Of a DNA stretch of 64,000 nt, positions 11,096 through 23,376 are shown piece by piece. The stretch is taken from positions 124,001 to 188,000 of the forward strand of contig CAKJVC010000159.1 in NCBI GenBank assembly GCA_918026815.1, read 5' to 3'. Within the stretch, counting starts at the first letter, position 1. Every line of letters starts with the position of its first letter. Source of the stretch: Chalara sp. BL73. Its lineage: Eukaryota > Ascomycota > Leotiomycetes > Helotiales. A model generated the notes under the pieces. It saw only the letters and a program-made list of their open reading frames with translations. It was not told the origin of the DNA and did no database searches. The position numbers and the translations under genes are program-made.

Positions 11096-12893
11096 TCAAG
11101 ATTCGTCAACCCATCCCAACGCCTGTCCCATTTTGACCCTCTGGCCCTTCTCAACAGCCCAGTTCCATCCTCCCTTTCTCTTTACCTTCTCACCCATCCA
11201 TCCCTCGTCAAGACTTGGCCGTTGCCCTTTTGGTGCCTCAAAGACAAGGACGACAGTACTTCCTAGCTGGAACCCCCCCATTTCTTCACCTCGTCGTAAA
11301 GCGTGTCCGTGGAGAATAGGGCTGGCAGCTTCGTAAGTAGCCTCCGCAAATCCAGTGTATGGCTCTCCACGTGCTGCTGCCTCTTCGGCGGCACGATCTG
11401 CCGCCGTATCTGTTGTCAACGAGTTTGTGCGAAGCTCTCTATCGAAGTTGATCTTGATTGATCCAACATTGGTTGCACCAACAGGAGTAAATGAGAAAAA
11501 TCCCCATCTCCATCTTCCAAGGAGGACAACTCGCTCATTCAGCGTGAAAAGTCCAGGAAGGGTTCGTTGTAGATATGGAGACACACTGTAAAGCTCGCCA
11601 GCGAAATGCCGTCGTCTTTCAGCTACCCAAGCTGTTGGCGAATGGAACCTGTGATAGTCGCCAGGTGCTAGATATACGACGACATAATACAAGGCTGTTC
11701 GCTTCTCCGAAGTGCCTAGAGACCACCATGGTTTTTGGTTCAACGCAAGGTCGGCGCGCACCTCGGCTTCTGAGGTTGATGTCGGCTTAGTAGAAGCATC
11801 ATCAGCTTTTTGACCACGTAGCCATCCAGACCTTTTCTTGGGCCCAGAAAGCAGACTTGGGAGGGTATAAGTGATACCATTAACCGTTGCGAATTCCTCG
11901 TCGTGCTTGATAACATCTTCATCTTTAGCATGAGGGTGAGCAGTGCTTTGTTGAGGAGCTTCTTTCTGTGCATTGAATATTCTAGCTGGGTTTAATGGAT
12001 TGGGGGATGTTTCTGGTGTATCAGTTCCAAGAAGAGCATCTAGGCTATAGGTCATGCCTTTAACTTGCTCGACTTCTCCACTATCAATGATACCGAATTG
12101 AAGGACTCTACCGTCGGCTGGTGATAAAAGTGCGTTCTGGTTTGGATCGAGAGGGCGCACACCTGGCTTTAACGTTCTATAGAAAAAAGATGCGAGATTT
12201 GGGAATACATGGAGATCGGGCTCTGAAACTTCTGACAGGCTGCGTATTTCTTAGTATACGTCAGGAAAGGTAGGATTATATGAAGCTTACTTTACGCCGA
12301 ATATAAAGGAATATAACTTAAACCCCGGAACACGCAAATAATATGGTATCTCCAGTTCGTTGAATCTGCCCCATAACCTCGACATGGCTTTTAATGGAAG
12401 GGTAGACATTATTTGCACTTGCCTATAAACTCATCAGTTGTTGGTTCTTGTATAGGAGCCTTAGAACAAACCATGGCCCAGTAGGTCTAATTCTCTCTCT
12501 TCTCCTTGGTCTACCCCCCTGCTCTCGATCCTTGCCCTCTTCTCCGTTTCCACTGTTGTATAAATACCCGTCGTCCTCCCATTCTTGCTGTCGTTTTACT
12601 CTTTCCCTTTCGTTTACACGATATAATTGACCAAGCCCAAGAAACCCAATTCCGAGTCCTACTGGAATAGGATACCACTTAATCTTAGTTTCGCTGAGAG
12701 CTTTCCGTAACCGCGAACCAAAAGACCCCTTATAATCGCCATCCTTCCATAACTTCGCAGATGACGAAAATGGTCGAGCTTTATAGTATCTGCACACACA
12801 TTGTGGTTCCGGGGAAAGACCAGGAATTCGTCGAAGGGGGCGGGAGTGAGCAATATTAGTCCTCGCGCATGCTGCTATACGCGGTGGTGCCAT
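11096..12893 (-). CDS. PSD1: Phosphatidylserine decarboxylase proenzyme 1, mitochondrial
   Basis: Exons 12893-12472, 12422-12291 and 12239-11096 join to 565 residues. The enzyme converts phosphatidylserine to phosphatidylethanolamine at the inner mitochondrial membrane. The N-terminus is basic and serine-rich, as for mitochondrial import (about residues 1-50), followed by one membrane segment (WYPIPVGLGIGFLGLGQLY). Family signatures include MSRLWGRFNELEIPYYLRVP, SPADGRVLQFG and FHSPTAWVAERRRHFAG. The self-cleavage motif LGST lies at residues 510-513; Ser512 becomes the pyruvoyl group after cleavage into beta and alpha chains. Introns are 49 and 51 bases with standard ends. The protein looks complete. 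Confidence 0.95.
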
Positions 12894-13323
12894 TGCATCG
12901 AGACCAGACGCTGCACCGCTATGCGAATAACTAGCCTCAAAATCGATATGAAGTACAATAGGATTTATGTATTATAGCGTGCAGCTAGGTTCGTTGTGGT
13001 TGTTTCTTTTTCTGGAACAAGATTCTAGTTGCCCTTATGACGAAATGTTTCGCCTGAACTTTATGTCTTTTGTCCCGAACTTCAGCCGTGTCACTGACAG
13101 GGGGAGCTCTCTTCCGAGCAAGAGGACAACAAGATCACAACTTCAACCGTCATCTTCGATAAGATCAATGCATATATGCTAAATACAGTTCAACCTTCAT
13201 TTCTTCTTTGGTAATACTGTTCTCTTTGTCATGATACAACTTTAGTCACAACTAGATTTCCCTTCATCACCTACCTCACTTCCCTGGCCTGTTCCCATTT
13301 AGACATTCAGATCTCGAATTACC
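12894..13323. promoter_or_regulatory. Shared region between divergent PSD1 and HERP-like genes
   Basis: Two start codons face away from each other across 430 bases, so both promoters must lie here. I see no unambiguous core element; a pyrimidine-rich stretch at about 13240-13310 precedes the plus-strand ATG. Confidence 0.4.
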
Positions 13324-15634
13324 ATGGCCCAATCCACAAACACGGAGCTGCCGTTAGGATCTGACGCACCGACCAGAGAGGATGAACTACCTGAACCTCT
13401 TAAGTTCACTCTCGTAGTCGTTTCTCCTTCAGTGGGGATTACAGGTCCCCTCACATTCCCTCAACTACTGGCAACAACATCTGTTAAAGATTTGAAGGGG
13501 AAGATCCGAGATGCGCTGCCATCGAAGCCAGCAGACGAGAATCAACGCCTAATTCATCGTGGTAGAATGCTAGCAAGAGAAGCAGAAACGATGGAAGATA
13601 TATTTGGCAAGGATACTGTTTGTGCATCTAATTGTGAGGTATTATCGACAAGCATGGGCTAATTTGCTTGTCTAGTTGGCAAATCCAGAATCGCAAACCC
13701 TCCATCTTGTCCTACGTCCTACTGGCCCAGATCTGCCTTCGAATCCACCATCAGTCACTCATCCAGGTCCTCAGAGAGCGCCGACGCCTTCACAGCCTTC
13801 TTTACAGCCTCCCCTACAGGCACGTCCACAGTCAACGCCGACAATTCCAAATTATGGAGTACCGGGCCAGCAGAATTTACCTGGAATACAGCATATCCAT
13901 CAACATCAGCTGCTTCACCAGGCAGATCTCGTTCAGAACGTAGCCTCCCAACAAAGGCTACAACAGTTGCAAATGGAGTTTGCGCGTCTTCAACAGGAGA
14001 TGATGAGCATCGAGCAGAGATCCCGAGCACTTACAGCAGGAGTTCCTGCAATTCTCAATGGAAACATGCCAGCGGGTCAATTCCAGTTGCACCAAACAGG
14101 ACTTCAGCAACCTCAGAACACACCGCTCACAATTCAACAATTGATTCAACAACAACAATTGAACCGCGCAAACGCTGGACGTCTTGGGGCTCAAGACTCT
14201 CTAGGCGTGAACCCTGCTGGCCCGAGTGCTTCCGGCCGAGCGAGTCCAACTGCCCATCGCCCAGACCATACAACAACAACTACTCGTGAAGGGATTGGGC
14301 CGAATGGTGAACGATGGCAAATAACCGTCAACGAAACTACCACGAGCTATCCCATCTCTCAGACCCATCGTCATAACCTCAACCCGCAGCAGGCATCCTT
14401 GGAAAACCTGCAGAATCTCCTTCGCCACGCTGATAGGGTCTCAGCTGCCTTTCCGACGTTACCTAACAACCTTGAACGTTCGGCTAATAACGTTGAGGCA
14501 GCCGCTACAACTACTTCGCTATCAAACAATGTACCAAGTGCTCAATCTCAGCAGACGCAAATACATTCAGATTCGTCTCCTGAAGCCGCTACGCCAGCAA
14601 CAACCAATAGTTCTCCATCTTCCTCCGTCCTACTGAACCAACCTCTCACCACCCACCCGCCTGTAGTTACAACAGCTGCTAGTAACAACCCGAGCGAAAA
14701 CACTAATCCTGTAGTATATCTGCTTTCCTCACCTCAAGGGCCACGGGCATTGCTCTTGAATGGCGCCGAGACCTTCTATAGCCCCCGCCCGTCAAGGCGG
14801 CGAGGTATATTCCCAACCTCTCCAGCTCCAGCTCGACCTCGTGGCCAGAGTCTTCCACCCCTAAATCGCCGTCCTATGAGGGCTAATCGCAGAGATGCTG
14901 CGAATGGCGAGAACGCTGGGGAAGCAGAACCAATACTCAACGGCCATGCTGCACATGGAAATCCGGCAGCAGGGGCTTTGGGTGCTCGGATCGGTCAGGT
15001 AATCTGGCTGATTATCCGTCTCGCAGGCTTCGTGTGGTTCTTTACCGCTGGCAGCACTGGATGGTGGCGATTCTTGATGGTTAGCGGTCTTGCGGTTGTA
15101 CTCTTCATCGTCAATACGGGTATCCTCAATGGCGTTGCAGAACAGCTATGGGGTCCTGTGCGAAGGCATGTGGAAAACTTGATTCCGCTAGCTGGACCAG
15201 AAGCTGCCATGGTTCCTGCCAGAAATGCCGTCATTCCTCAACAAGGCGCAGGTGTCCAAGGGGGAGAACAGCCGCCTCGGAGGCGAAGGCGTGGCGAACT
15301 TGATGAGCGGGAGGTTGCTGCGAGATTGATCGAGCAGCGACGACAAGCGAATGCTGGATGGGTGATGGCGCAAATCAGGAGGGCGGAGCATGCTGCACTT
15401 CTGTTCGTTGCAAGTTTTGTGCCAGGTGTCGGAGAACGTCATATTGCAGCTAGAGAGGCTGAGGCTGCAGAGGCGGAAGCTGAGAGGCAGCGCCAAATTG
15501 AAGCTGCTGCAGCTACTGAACAGACTTCTGAGACGGGAGAGGGAGGAGAAAGCGGTGAGGTTCAGGAAAAGCGACCTGCTTCACCTTCACAGACAGAGGT
15601 TGGTGAGCGAGTACCCCCCGCAACGGAGGCTTAG
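13324..15634 (+). CDS. Ubiquitin-like domain membrane protein, HERP/Usa1-like
   Basis: Exons 13324-13617 and 13676-15634 (58-base intron, GTTTGT..CTAG) give 750 residues. Residues 23-115 form a ubiquitin-like domain (KFTLVVVSPSV, then TSVKDLKGKIRDAL, ENQRLIHRGRML and SQTLHLVLRP), which fits the domain of HERP proteins. A long Gln/Pro/Ser/Thr-rich region follows. A hydrophobic hairpin spans about residues 538-585 (VIWLIIRLAGFVWFFTAGS, then FLMVSGLAVVLFIVNTGIL). The charged tail has RQRQIEAAAATEQ. HERP/Usa1 proteins scaffold the Hrd1 ubiquitin ligase in ER-associated degradation, and the topology here suits that role. The alternative is another Ubl-domain ER ligase subunit such as Dsc3, but those are much shorter. 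I am confident of the domains and less so of the exact orthology. Confidence 0.78.
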
Positions 15635-16578
15635 TGTATGTTATACTACCTGAAGAATAGGATTATGGAATCTGTTCTTAGAGAGAAATCAAATGAAGCG
15701 CTTTCTCACACATCTAAGCCAGTAGATTGCTGTGCATCTCCCTCAGAGATTTACTTTGCCTTTCTTGTCCATTTTCTGAGATTTTCCTGGCACGGCCTAG
15801 GTGGGATGTCTTTACTAGAATCTATATATCTAGGACATCCATGACACTAGTTCTCGAGCTGGGCATCTCACCTCACAAAACATAAGTAGATTTTCGGTGT
15901 CTGCCTTCATTTCACGTCAATTTACGACTTCTTCATGCCAGTTCTTCAAGTATTTGCAGTAAAAAATCCATGAGGATTCCAGTTAATGGAATTAAATGTA
16001 TCTTTGGATCACTATTAAAACTATTCCTCGGCGCTTCCGTCCTCTCCTCGTTCTAGCCATGCCCGGCTACCCCGAAGGTCACTGATGCTATGCTCCTGGG
16101 CAGCGTTGTTGTAAAGAGCGGGCCACAAACAAACATGGGATGATGAAGCCATTTATAGGCTAGGCCGTAAGTGGAAGTATTTGGCCACATCCCTCCAAAA
16201 CATTGCCCGAAATCCGCTACATTTTGGTATATGCATAATTTCCCTTGGCAATCCCAACTTGAGTGGAAAAAAAGCGACTTTCAGTAATGTCCTTCCCTGT
16301 GCTCTGACTTGTGCTGGTCCCGATCTTGATACGTTTCTAAACGCTTTATTCAAATTATCCCATTTGAAAAATGAAATTGATACCTTTCCTCGGTATAAAC
16401 ACAGCACGCTATATTATAAGCCATGTTTATGACATTTCAATTTTAGTAAATGGGTTTTATTATTAAAATTGGCCCAAAAGTTTATTGTGATTAAAAAATA
16501 AACATATTAAGCCTTAAACTTAAGTAAGAGCTAAATTAGAAACTATACTTGCCTGTTTAACCATTCTTTTCTTTTAAC
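15635..16578. other. Intergenic, AT-rich at its right end
   Basis: No supported gene. The last 150 bases (about 16430-16575) are strongly AT-rich and border the decayed NLR tail. Confidence 0.5.
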
Positions 16579-18380
16579 TTACATTTTGTATTTTACAATC
16601 GGATTCCATTCGGATAATAATAGCACTCCTAGACCTGAGACAAAAAATGTACCGTTCTTAGATATAGCCATTTGTAAGGTACTTAGGTTGGCCCAATCCC
16701 GTGGTAAGAAATGTCTCTTTATATCGCTTGAGCTTGCCTCGATCTCCCATGTGCATATCCAATAATGGTGATTGAGAAATACGATCGAACTGTCCATTGT
16801 CCCAACCAATCTCTTGCACCGTCCCAAGAGATCGGTATGCCGGGAATGGGAAAGAGAAGAGGTCGAAATGAAAGATATTAGTTAAACGTTGGCGGTGTTG
16901 GTGTGAAGGATCTCACTAACAATATTTCGTTTGTCTTCTGTTAGCGTTATACCAAGCAGAACCAGGTTTGCCTTCACATTCGAGCTAGGTGTGACGGGCT
17001 CCACACTCTGTATTGTGCTCCAAGTATAGATGCATACTTTGTCGTGCTCAATGTAAAGCAATACCTCATGGTTCATGGGACTAGCGATCCACTTGCCACC
17101 ACATCCTTGCACTTGCAATTGGCAATAGACTTCAATTTTCTCTTTTAACTTCCACACTCGACTCTTCGCTTGGGTAGAAATCAATAACAGCGTTTCATCA
17201 CTATTGAACACGAATTGTTAAACTGTCTCAATGACTCGGATGTCAAAGCATAGGAAGACGGCCCACTCTCCAGATTCCTTTAATGATACCTGTGTGCAAA
17301 TGACCCGACCAAAGTCATCTTTTGAGACGATGTAGCGACCAGAGTCCGGCCAGGTAAGGGATATAACAGTGCTTGTTGCTGCATAAATGCATATTTTGCA
17401 CACTTTGCCTCCGCGAAGAGATTTATATATTATGACACTGCCACCTTCGCTACCACAACAATAATACAGGTCATCAGGGCCAGCCGAGAAGGTTGTGAAT
17501 TGGCTTTGACTACTTGTATCTTGATATATCACTGGTTCCGTAGCGACAAAGCTCTCTGCCATGCTGGATAGATCCTCGAGATCCCGTTCGTCTGGACGAA
17601 CAAGCGCAGCTGGTTCTTTAACGTTACAAGTCGACTCTCGGGTATCATAGAATCGCTACCCGCTAGGATTGAATGCCAAATCGCGATTGCATTCGTAGCC
17701 GTTGACTAGCCGGTATATAAGCTGGAACCCTGGAAGTGTTCATACACTCATAGCGCCGAAGTTATCACTGGTTAGCAAGAAATTTCCGTCGAAGCTAATG
17801 GTTATTTCCCTAGCATTTATTTCATGATGTATGCTTAGCTTTGTTTGCTCCTCATCATAAAGGTTCCATTCCACTATTTAAGAGCTGAGGCAAAGTATGA
17901 AAATGGAATTCCCACCTGCTTGCCACCTTACCAACTCAGTGCGCCAAATGGATCAGAGGGACTGCTGATCCCACATCTTGGTGGCAGTCGAGAATGTGTC
18001 ATGCCCCATACCGAAAGAGGCTTTCCTTGCCAAGCTATTGCTACCTTTCTGAGATCCGGGCTGATGGCAATGACCCGCGGGCAGCCTTGAAGTTCGTGAG
18101 GTGGGTCTTGGGCAACAAACTGAGAGATCACAATCGATGTTTTCAGGTTATAGCATGTAACCGAGCAGTCGTCCAGACCAATATAAAGTTCGTGGTCCTC
18201 AAAACCAAAAGCGATAGCTGTTATGAGTGCTTAACTTGTTTTCAATAAGCAGAAGATTTCCTTTCCAGATGCCAACTCGCAAGTACGGTAAGTCGAGATA
18301 CCTGCCGTTGTGAGACAGGTACTAGCTTTGTTCAAGGCCATCATAGAAACATATTCCTTATGGTATATTCTCCTGACTTC
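16579..18380 (-). pseudogene. Decayed WD40 tail of a second NACHT-WD40 (NLR) gene
   Basis: The minus strand reads as the C-terminal WD40 half of a fungal NLR. Recognisable blocks are TTAGISTYRTCELASGKEIF, ALITAIAFGFEDHELYIGLD, PRVIAISPDLRKVAIAWQGK, REITISFDGNFLLTSDNFGAM, and a C-terminal block (SIVFLNHHYWICTWEI with KRHFLPRDW). The last matches the equivalent end of the intact neighbour (FLDTSFWLCSFDTL with KRHFFLLPEW). The frame is broken by stops at 18231-18233 (TAA), 17740-17742 (TGA), 17656-17658 (TAG), 17218-17220 (TAA) and 16882-16884 (TAA), with one frame change near 17880-17930. From 17880 to 16579 the frame is otherwise unbroken. No NACHT or effector domain precedes it; the relic starts within about 20-40 bases of the neighbour's stop codon. 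The stops can be explained by C-to-T or G-to-A changes (for example tryptophan TGG to TGA in MSV*TLPG), as repeat-induced point mutation would give. Confidence 0.8.
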
Positions 18381-18401
18381 TTCGCACGTGCTGTTAGAAC
18401 A

Positions 18402-21400
18402 TCAACTCTCCCCCCCTTCAACCCACACCTCGCCAGCCTCCAAACCCCTACCAAAAACCAGGATCCCCCGTTTCCGCACAACAACAAATTCTCTCCTCGG
18501 CTCTAAATACTCAATTATAAACGTCCCATCCACACACTGCCATTCCGGAAGCAGGAAGAAGTGTCTTTTCGTCCCTGACGTCAAGGAATTGGATTTTAGT
18601 GTGTCAAAACTGCATAGCCAGAAGGAGGTATCTAGGAAGAGGAGGGTTGTTCCAGATACAGCGATGATCTGCCGGATTTTGTGGACATGTCTGGGCAGAT
18701 CGGGGATATCTATTGAGGCTGGGGGAGTGCCAGAGAGTGACGAGGAGGAAGTAGTGAATTCCGAGGCGCGAAAGAATAAAAGTGTTGGCAGAAAATTTGT
18801 TGATGGCTTGTTTGGTTTCGAGAAATACGCGATAAGTTTGGAAGATTGCCGAACTTGGCTGAATGTCTGATGGGTCTGAGGGTGGCTTCCCATGCCAATA
18901 TTTTGATTTGCATTGAACCCAGTAATATTGATGCTCGGGATGGAAGGCTTTCGAGGGGTAGATTGGACTTTATTAGCATCGGACCAGTTGTAGGAATGTA
19001 TTTGTCGATAATCAAGAGTTAAGAAATGCTCCGACCGTAATGGATGGTTCGCCAAGATCATTTGGTCCTGGGCAAAGAGAGTGATCGGAGGGGCAATCTC
19101 CTTTCCCTCTATCGTGAAAGGAAACAAAAAGTTCTTTCCTTGAACAAGAAAGCTACTGCCCGTGGGATTGATCATAAGGGCCATGACCGAGTCCTGAACT
19201 CGTAACTGCTCAATTTGATTGCTCAGAGTGCAGATCGATCCAGATATTGTGATGTGGTTGACCAGAACTCGGCCAGACTCATCCGCAGTCATCAGTATCG
19301 ACTTTTCCTTTGCAAATGCTATAGTGGTTACTCCCGTATTAGTAGCATGTCGGTAAATGACACTTCCTTCTGTAGCTGATTCCGTGTCGAAATATACCAC
19401 CGATCCATCTTGCTTTCCAGCGAAGACAAGACCTCCGTTCGGGTGGCAACACAGCGCCACGATTTCCGATTCTGGCGGTCCCTCAAGCATGCTAGTGGAT
19501 TTCGTTAGAAGCGCAACTGCTTGGCTCAAATCATTCTGACCACCTTCATCTAGTTCATTGGAGACAAGAAGATCAGGTTCCCAGACTCGGTATTGTGGCC
19601 CACGGATATCGGCAAAACGAAGACTATCACCACTAAACGCGATTGCCCTAACTCCATCGTCGTAGGCCTTGATGCAGTAAATGAGGGAAAGTCTCTCTCC
19701 TCTAGTACCGCCAAATTCGAATACTTGTATTGTACCACGGGAGCTACCAGTTACGAGGGTTCTGCAATCTGGGGACACAGCAAGGCAATGAGCGAAGATA
19801 TCTGGACTTCGGAAGCGCAATTCTGTGGATTCGACATCGTAGACTGCGAGTTCTCCGTCGCCATAAGAGCTTATGAGGACATCAATTTCGGGACTAGAGT
19901 TAAATGCTAATGCATCGATGGAGTAATGACTCGTTATCTTACTTGATTGCTGAGTGGTTTCCCTTATGCAGCAGCCCATAAATTTCAATGTCCTCATGTT
20001 GAAGAGGTAGATTGGCAGTCCGCGATAGGCTACAGCTAGTACTGAATGGTCGGAGGAGAAGAGAGCCTTCGCAGGCGGCTGGCGTGGTCTGTGTGCACCA
20101 GCGGTATCTTGAATGCTCTCAATCCAATTCCATTGCCTCGTATCGGTCTCTGCTCCAAAAATCCATGTCACCGTATAATTCCCTTGCGTTGCAGCCGTGA
20201 GGCCGAGGCCGTTGCTCAAGAACATAAGCGAGAGAGCCTGGTGCTGAGTATCAAACGCCCATAATTGCACTCGTTGTGCTGGATTCCAAACTTTGAGTGT
20301 TCGTAATCCGCTAGAAGCAAGATATTCGTCCGCTGTGCTGAAAGCCAGCAGTTTAATCCTCTCTCCATGATTCAGGATTTGGTGTTCATGGTTTGAGTCG
20401 TGGCAGTAAAGAAGGATTGTGCCGTTAGCCATGCCAACCACTGAGTATCGGTCTCCAAACGCAAGAGCACTAGTTTGTGATGTTGGATAGTCAATCCTGA
20501 GAAGGCAATCATCCCAGCTCTCGTCTTTGTGTCCTCTCAAAACCAAGCCTACGTGAGAAGACTGAAAAGTCTTCGAGATCTTGGATTCGGAAGGGCACAT
20601 TGCGGGTATTAAGGTGTGTATTGAAGACGGCGAAGTCACAAGAAAGGCCCCAAACTTGGCGCTCAGCTTGGCAAGGTCATTAATGCACATTGCCAAAGTC
20701 TCTTTGTCCTGGTCCAAGGGTGACAAATATTTGACCCTTCGCTTCAAGTATGCCTGCAAGTTTTTGGCTGTCCGCAGAATTATTCCAAGACCACCTTTCC
20801 GGGCAGAATACTCAACCCATGCCAGAACTGGATTTCGAAGAAGAAACTTACACAATAGATTCCAAGTTGACTCCTCTTCAGAAGAGGAATTTTGTAAGTG
20901 GTCCGAGAAGAACTCTGATGCGTAACTCAGAAGCACATGGTTTTGGTTTAAATTCAAGCTAGCCGCAGCGTCAGGAGACCATTGCGATCGATAATGAAAG
21001 CTGCCTAGCAACGTTTCGAGGCATATCTGCACAATCCGAGTATGGTCCTCTTGTTTCTTGAGAGCCAGCCCGGGGTAGGTGCGTTGTTGTGACAAGTATG
21101 TCTTCGCTGTCTGATGGATAATTTCGGCCTCGCCTTTGGGGTTGATACGCACCAACTGACCGCAAATAGCAGAGATCGATTTCTCCAGATGGCGAACTGT
21201 TTGATTGACATCGAGCTTGATGGAAACTTGCAGCTCTTCGATTTTCAGCGGTCTCAATGACAGCAGCGTCCATGAGAATATGGACCTAGCTAACTGTGAG
21301 CCACGAGGGTTTCTGAGAAGCTCTTCAAGTATCTTTCTGTACAACTCATTCATGTCGGTGGGAACTTCGTTCAGGATTTCCTCCACTTCTTCTTGCGAGT

Positions 21401-23376
21401 AAGCTTGTTCCAATCGCTTAACGACTAACGATACCCAAAGAAAAGATCCGGATGCCTTGCTGAGGATCTTTGCTTCTAAATTCTTATGTCCTTCCTCGTC
21501 ACTAACAGGGACCCGGTTCATCTTTGAGCGGATGAGGATGGCGAAATCGCTAACCGTGTCTTCCAGCTGCATCTGGTAGTGTAGAGATACCAATTTCAGT
21601 TTCTCAACATCCCTATCAGTTTCCTGATTACTCCGACTAGTAAGAAATATTTTCAATTCAGGCGGTACCTGAACAAGAAAATTGACCAATACCGAGAACC
21701 GTTGGCATTCGTCCAGCGCATCTAGGACCCAAATGTGACTCGAAGTATTCATATGCATAAAAATACATTCGACGAACAATTTTCGCCAAATGGTCCTCTC
21801 GTCCCACTTATCCAAGGAGGGTTGGGCTTCGAGGAGCCTACTGAGTATCCTGCCATCGTTGGCAGCCATTTGATGGGCCAAGGAACGCAGACAGTCAGAA
21901 ATGGTCGACTTTGTTGCAATACCTTTTCTGAAAAAGAAGAAACTACACTTTGCGGGACTTTTTTGGATCTCTTTGATGACATAGCTTGAAAGAAATGACT
22001 TTCCGAAGCCAGCATTCCCGGTCAGCCAGAAGATGGGCTTGCTGTCAAGTTGAGACGTACGCCATGTTATGTAAGGCTTCCTTGTCGACAGCCAGCCACA
22101 GGTTCCAGGAGCCCGAGTGTCTTCAAATGTTGACAATTCATCTACTGGTGGCTCACTTACACCCGTCAGCTGAACCAATTGTCGACGATGGAGGTTGGAC
22201 AAGATTGAGGATGCTTCGGAGACTGTGGAATGGGGTTATCAGCAGGTCTTCTGATTGGTCCTGAACAAAAGTTATACCTTCAGCGGTGATGTCTTCAATG
22301 GTTCTGACGAAATTGTTCCGTAAGGTCTTGTAATTGTGGTCGTCTGGCGTCTGGAATTTACAAATACTCCGGTGATCAGCATCGAGAGGCACAGGCTTTT
22401 CCTTCTCATAGCCCAAGGTAGCCGAAGACTCATCAACAATCAGTACATGCACTTTCTTTGCTATCGTAGTCTTTTGCTTTTCATAGAAAGACCAGAGGTT
22501 TAGGTGCTTGCCAACATGCCGGAAACTATCATTAATTGACGCAATAGTTTCGGAATTAGGCCTCAACTCTGGAACGTAGGATTTCGGGTAAGAGGCTCTG
22601 AGAATTGAGTCTAAGGTCTTCGCAAGATTAGCCCCTCGATGGGGAGTCGCCAGAAAATATATGGTGTGGATGCGGTCGGCCAGTTCTCTGAAATCTGGGT
22701 CCTCTCTCGCGCTCATGAATGCCTGGTAGAAAATAAGTCCCGGGCCTTTGGGTTAAGGATGTGGTGAACTGACCTTCTTAGCGACAATTCCACCCAGACT
22801 GTGTGCAACCAGAACAACTTTCGTCTGTTGAGAATTAGCTTGGCATCGAGAACAGGAATGAATAGATTATCTACTTTACTTCTCCCAATATTGGGGTCAC
22901 AGTAAATTGCATTGATCAGAGATCTCGAAAAATCACGGATGTTCAAGAAGCTTTCTTTTCTCTGCACCCAATCTGCTGCATATCCAAAACTGTGTACGCG
23001 AACACAGCCGAATGCCTGGTCTTGGGCGAGCCATACTTTTGGCCAATACAACCCGGGATCTGAACTTGCGGACCATGTCTTCCTCGAGCCTCCCCCTAAA
23101 CCATGTATGAATATGAAGTCAATCTGTGGTTCTGCCACGCCCCACAACAGATTAAGTCCCAGTGGTCCTTTGACATCGTCACCTGGATCACCATCTTCCT
23201 GTGCTTTGTCTTCTGCTGCCGGTCTTCGGCGTGGACTTAGTATTCGAAATACGCTAACGACCCGTCCAAGTCGGCTTGGGCTCTCTGCCGACAATCGTTG
23301 TCGGAACTACAGCCTAATCAGCCTTTCATTTCTTGATTGTGGATACTGGAACTTGAGAGCGACAGACCTGTGCCAT
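18402..23376 (-). CDS. NLR protein: serine-esterase-like domain, NACHT, WD40 repeats
   Basis: Exons 23376-23368, 23306-22875, 22824-22774, 22722-22278 and 22222-18402 join to 1,585 residues. Residues about 64-300 form an alpha/beta-hydrolase domain of the DUF676/SesB type, with FIHGLGGGS at about 69-77, nucleophile motif VAHSLGG (Ser156) made in the 51-base exon 3, FLATPHRGA, and ADHRSICKF carrying a likely catalytic histidine. The NACHT ATPase has Walker A GNAGFGKS (381-388) and Walker B WVLDALDEC (479-484). From about 870 to the end run divergent WD40 repeats. Such STAND proteins act in fungal non-self recognition and programmed cell death: the WD40 part senses, NACHT oligomerises and the N-terminal domain executes. 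The key motifs are intact, so it looks functional. The first exon is tiny and its donor site is uncertain (GTCTGT chosen for a 61-base intron; GTATCC would give 40 bases). The truncated relic of a paralogue lies directly downstream. Confidence 0.9.

Noticed and set aside
18310..18870. 186-codon plus-strand frame
   Set aside because: Antisense shadow of the NLR C-terminus; the minus strand has the family motifs.
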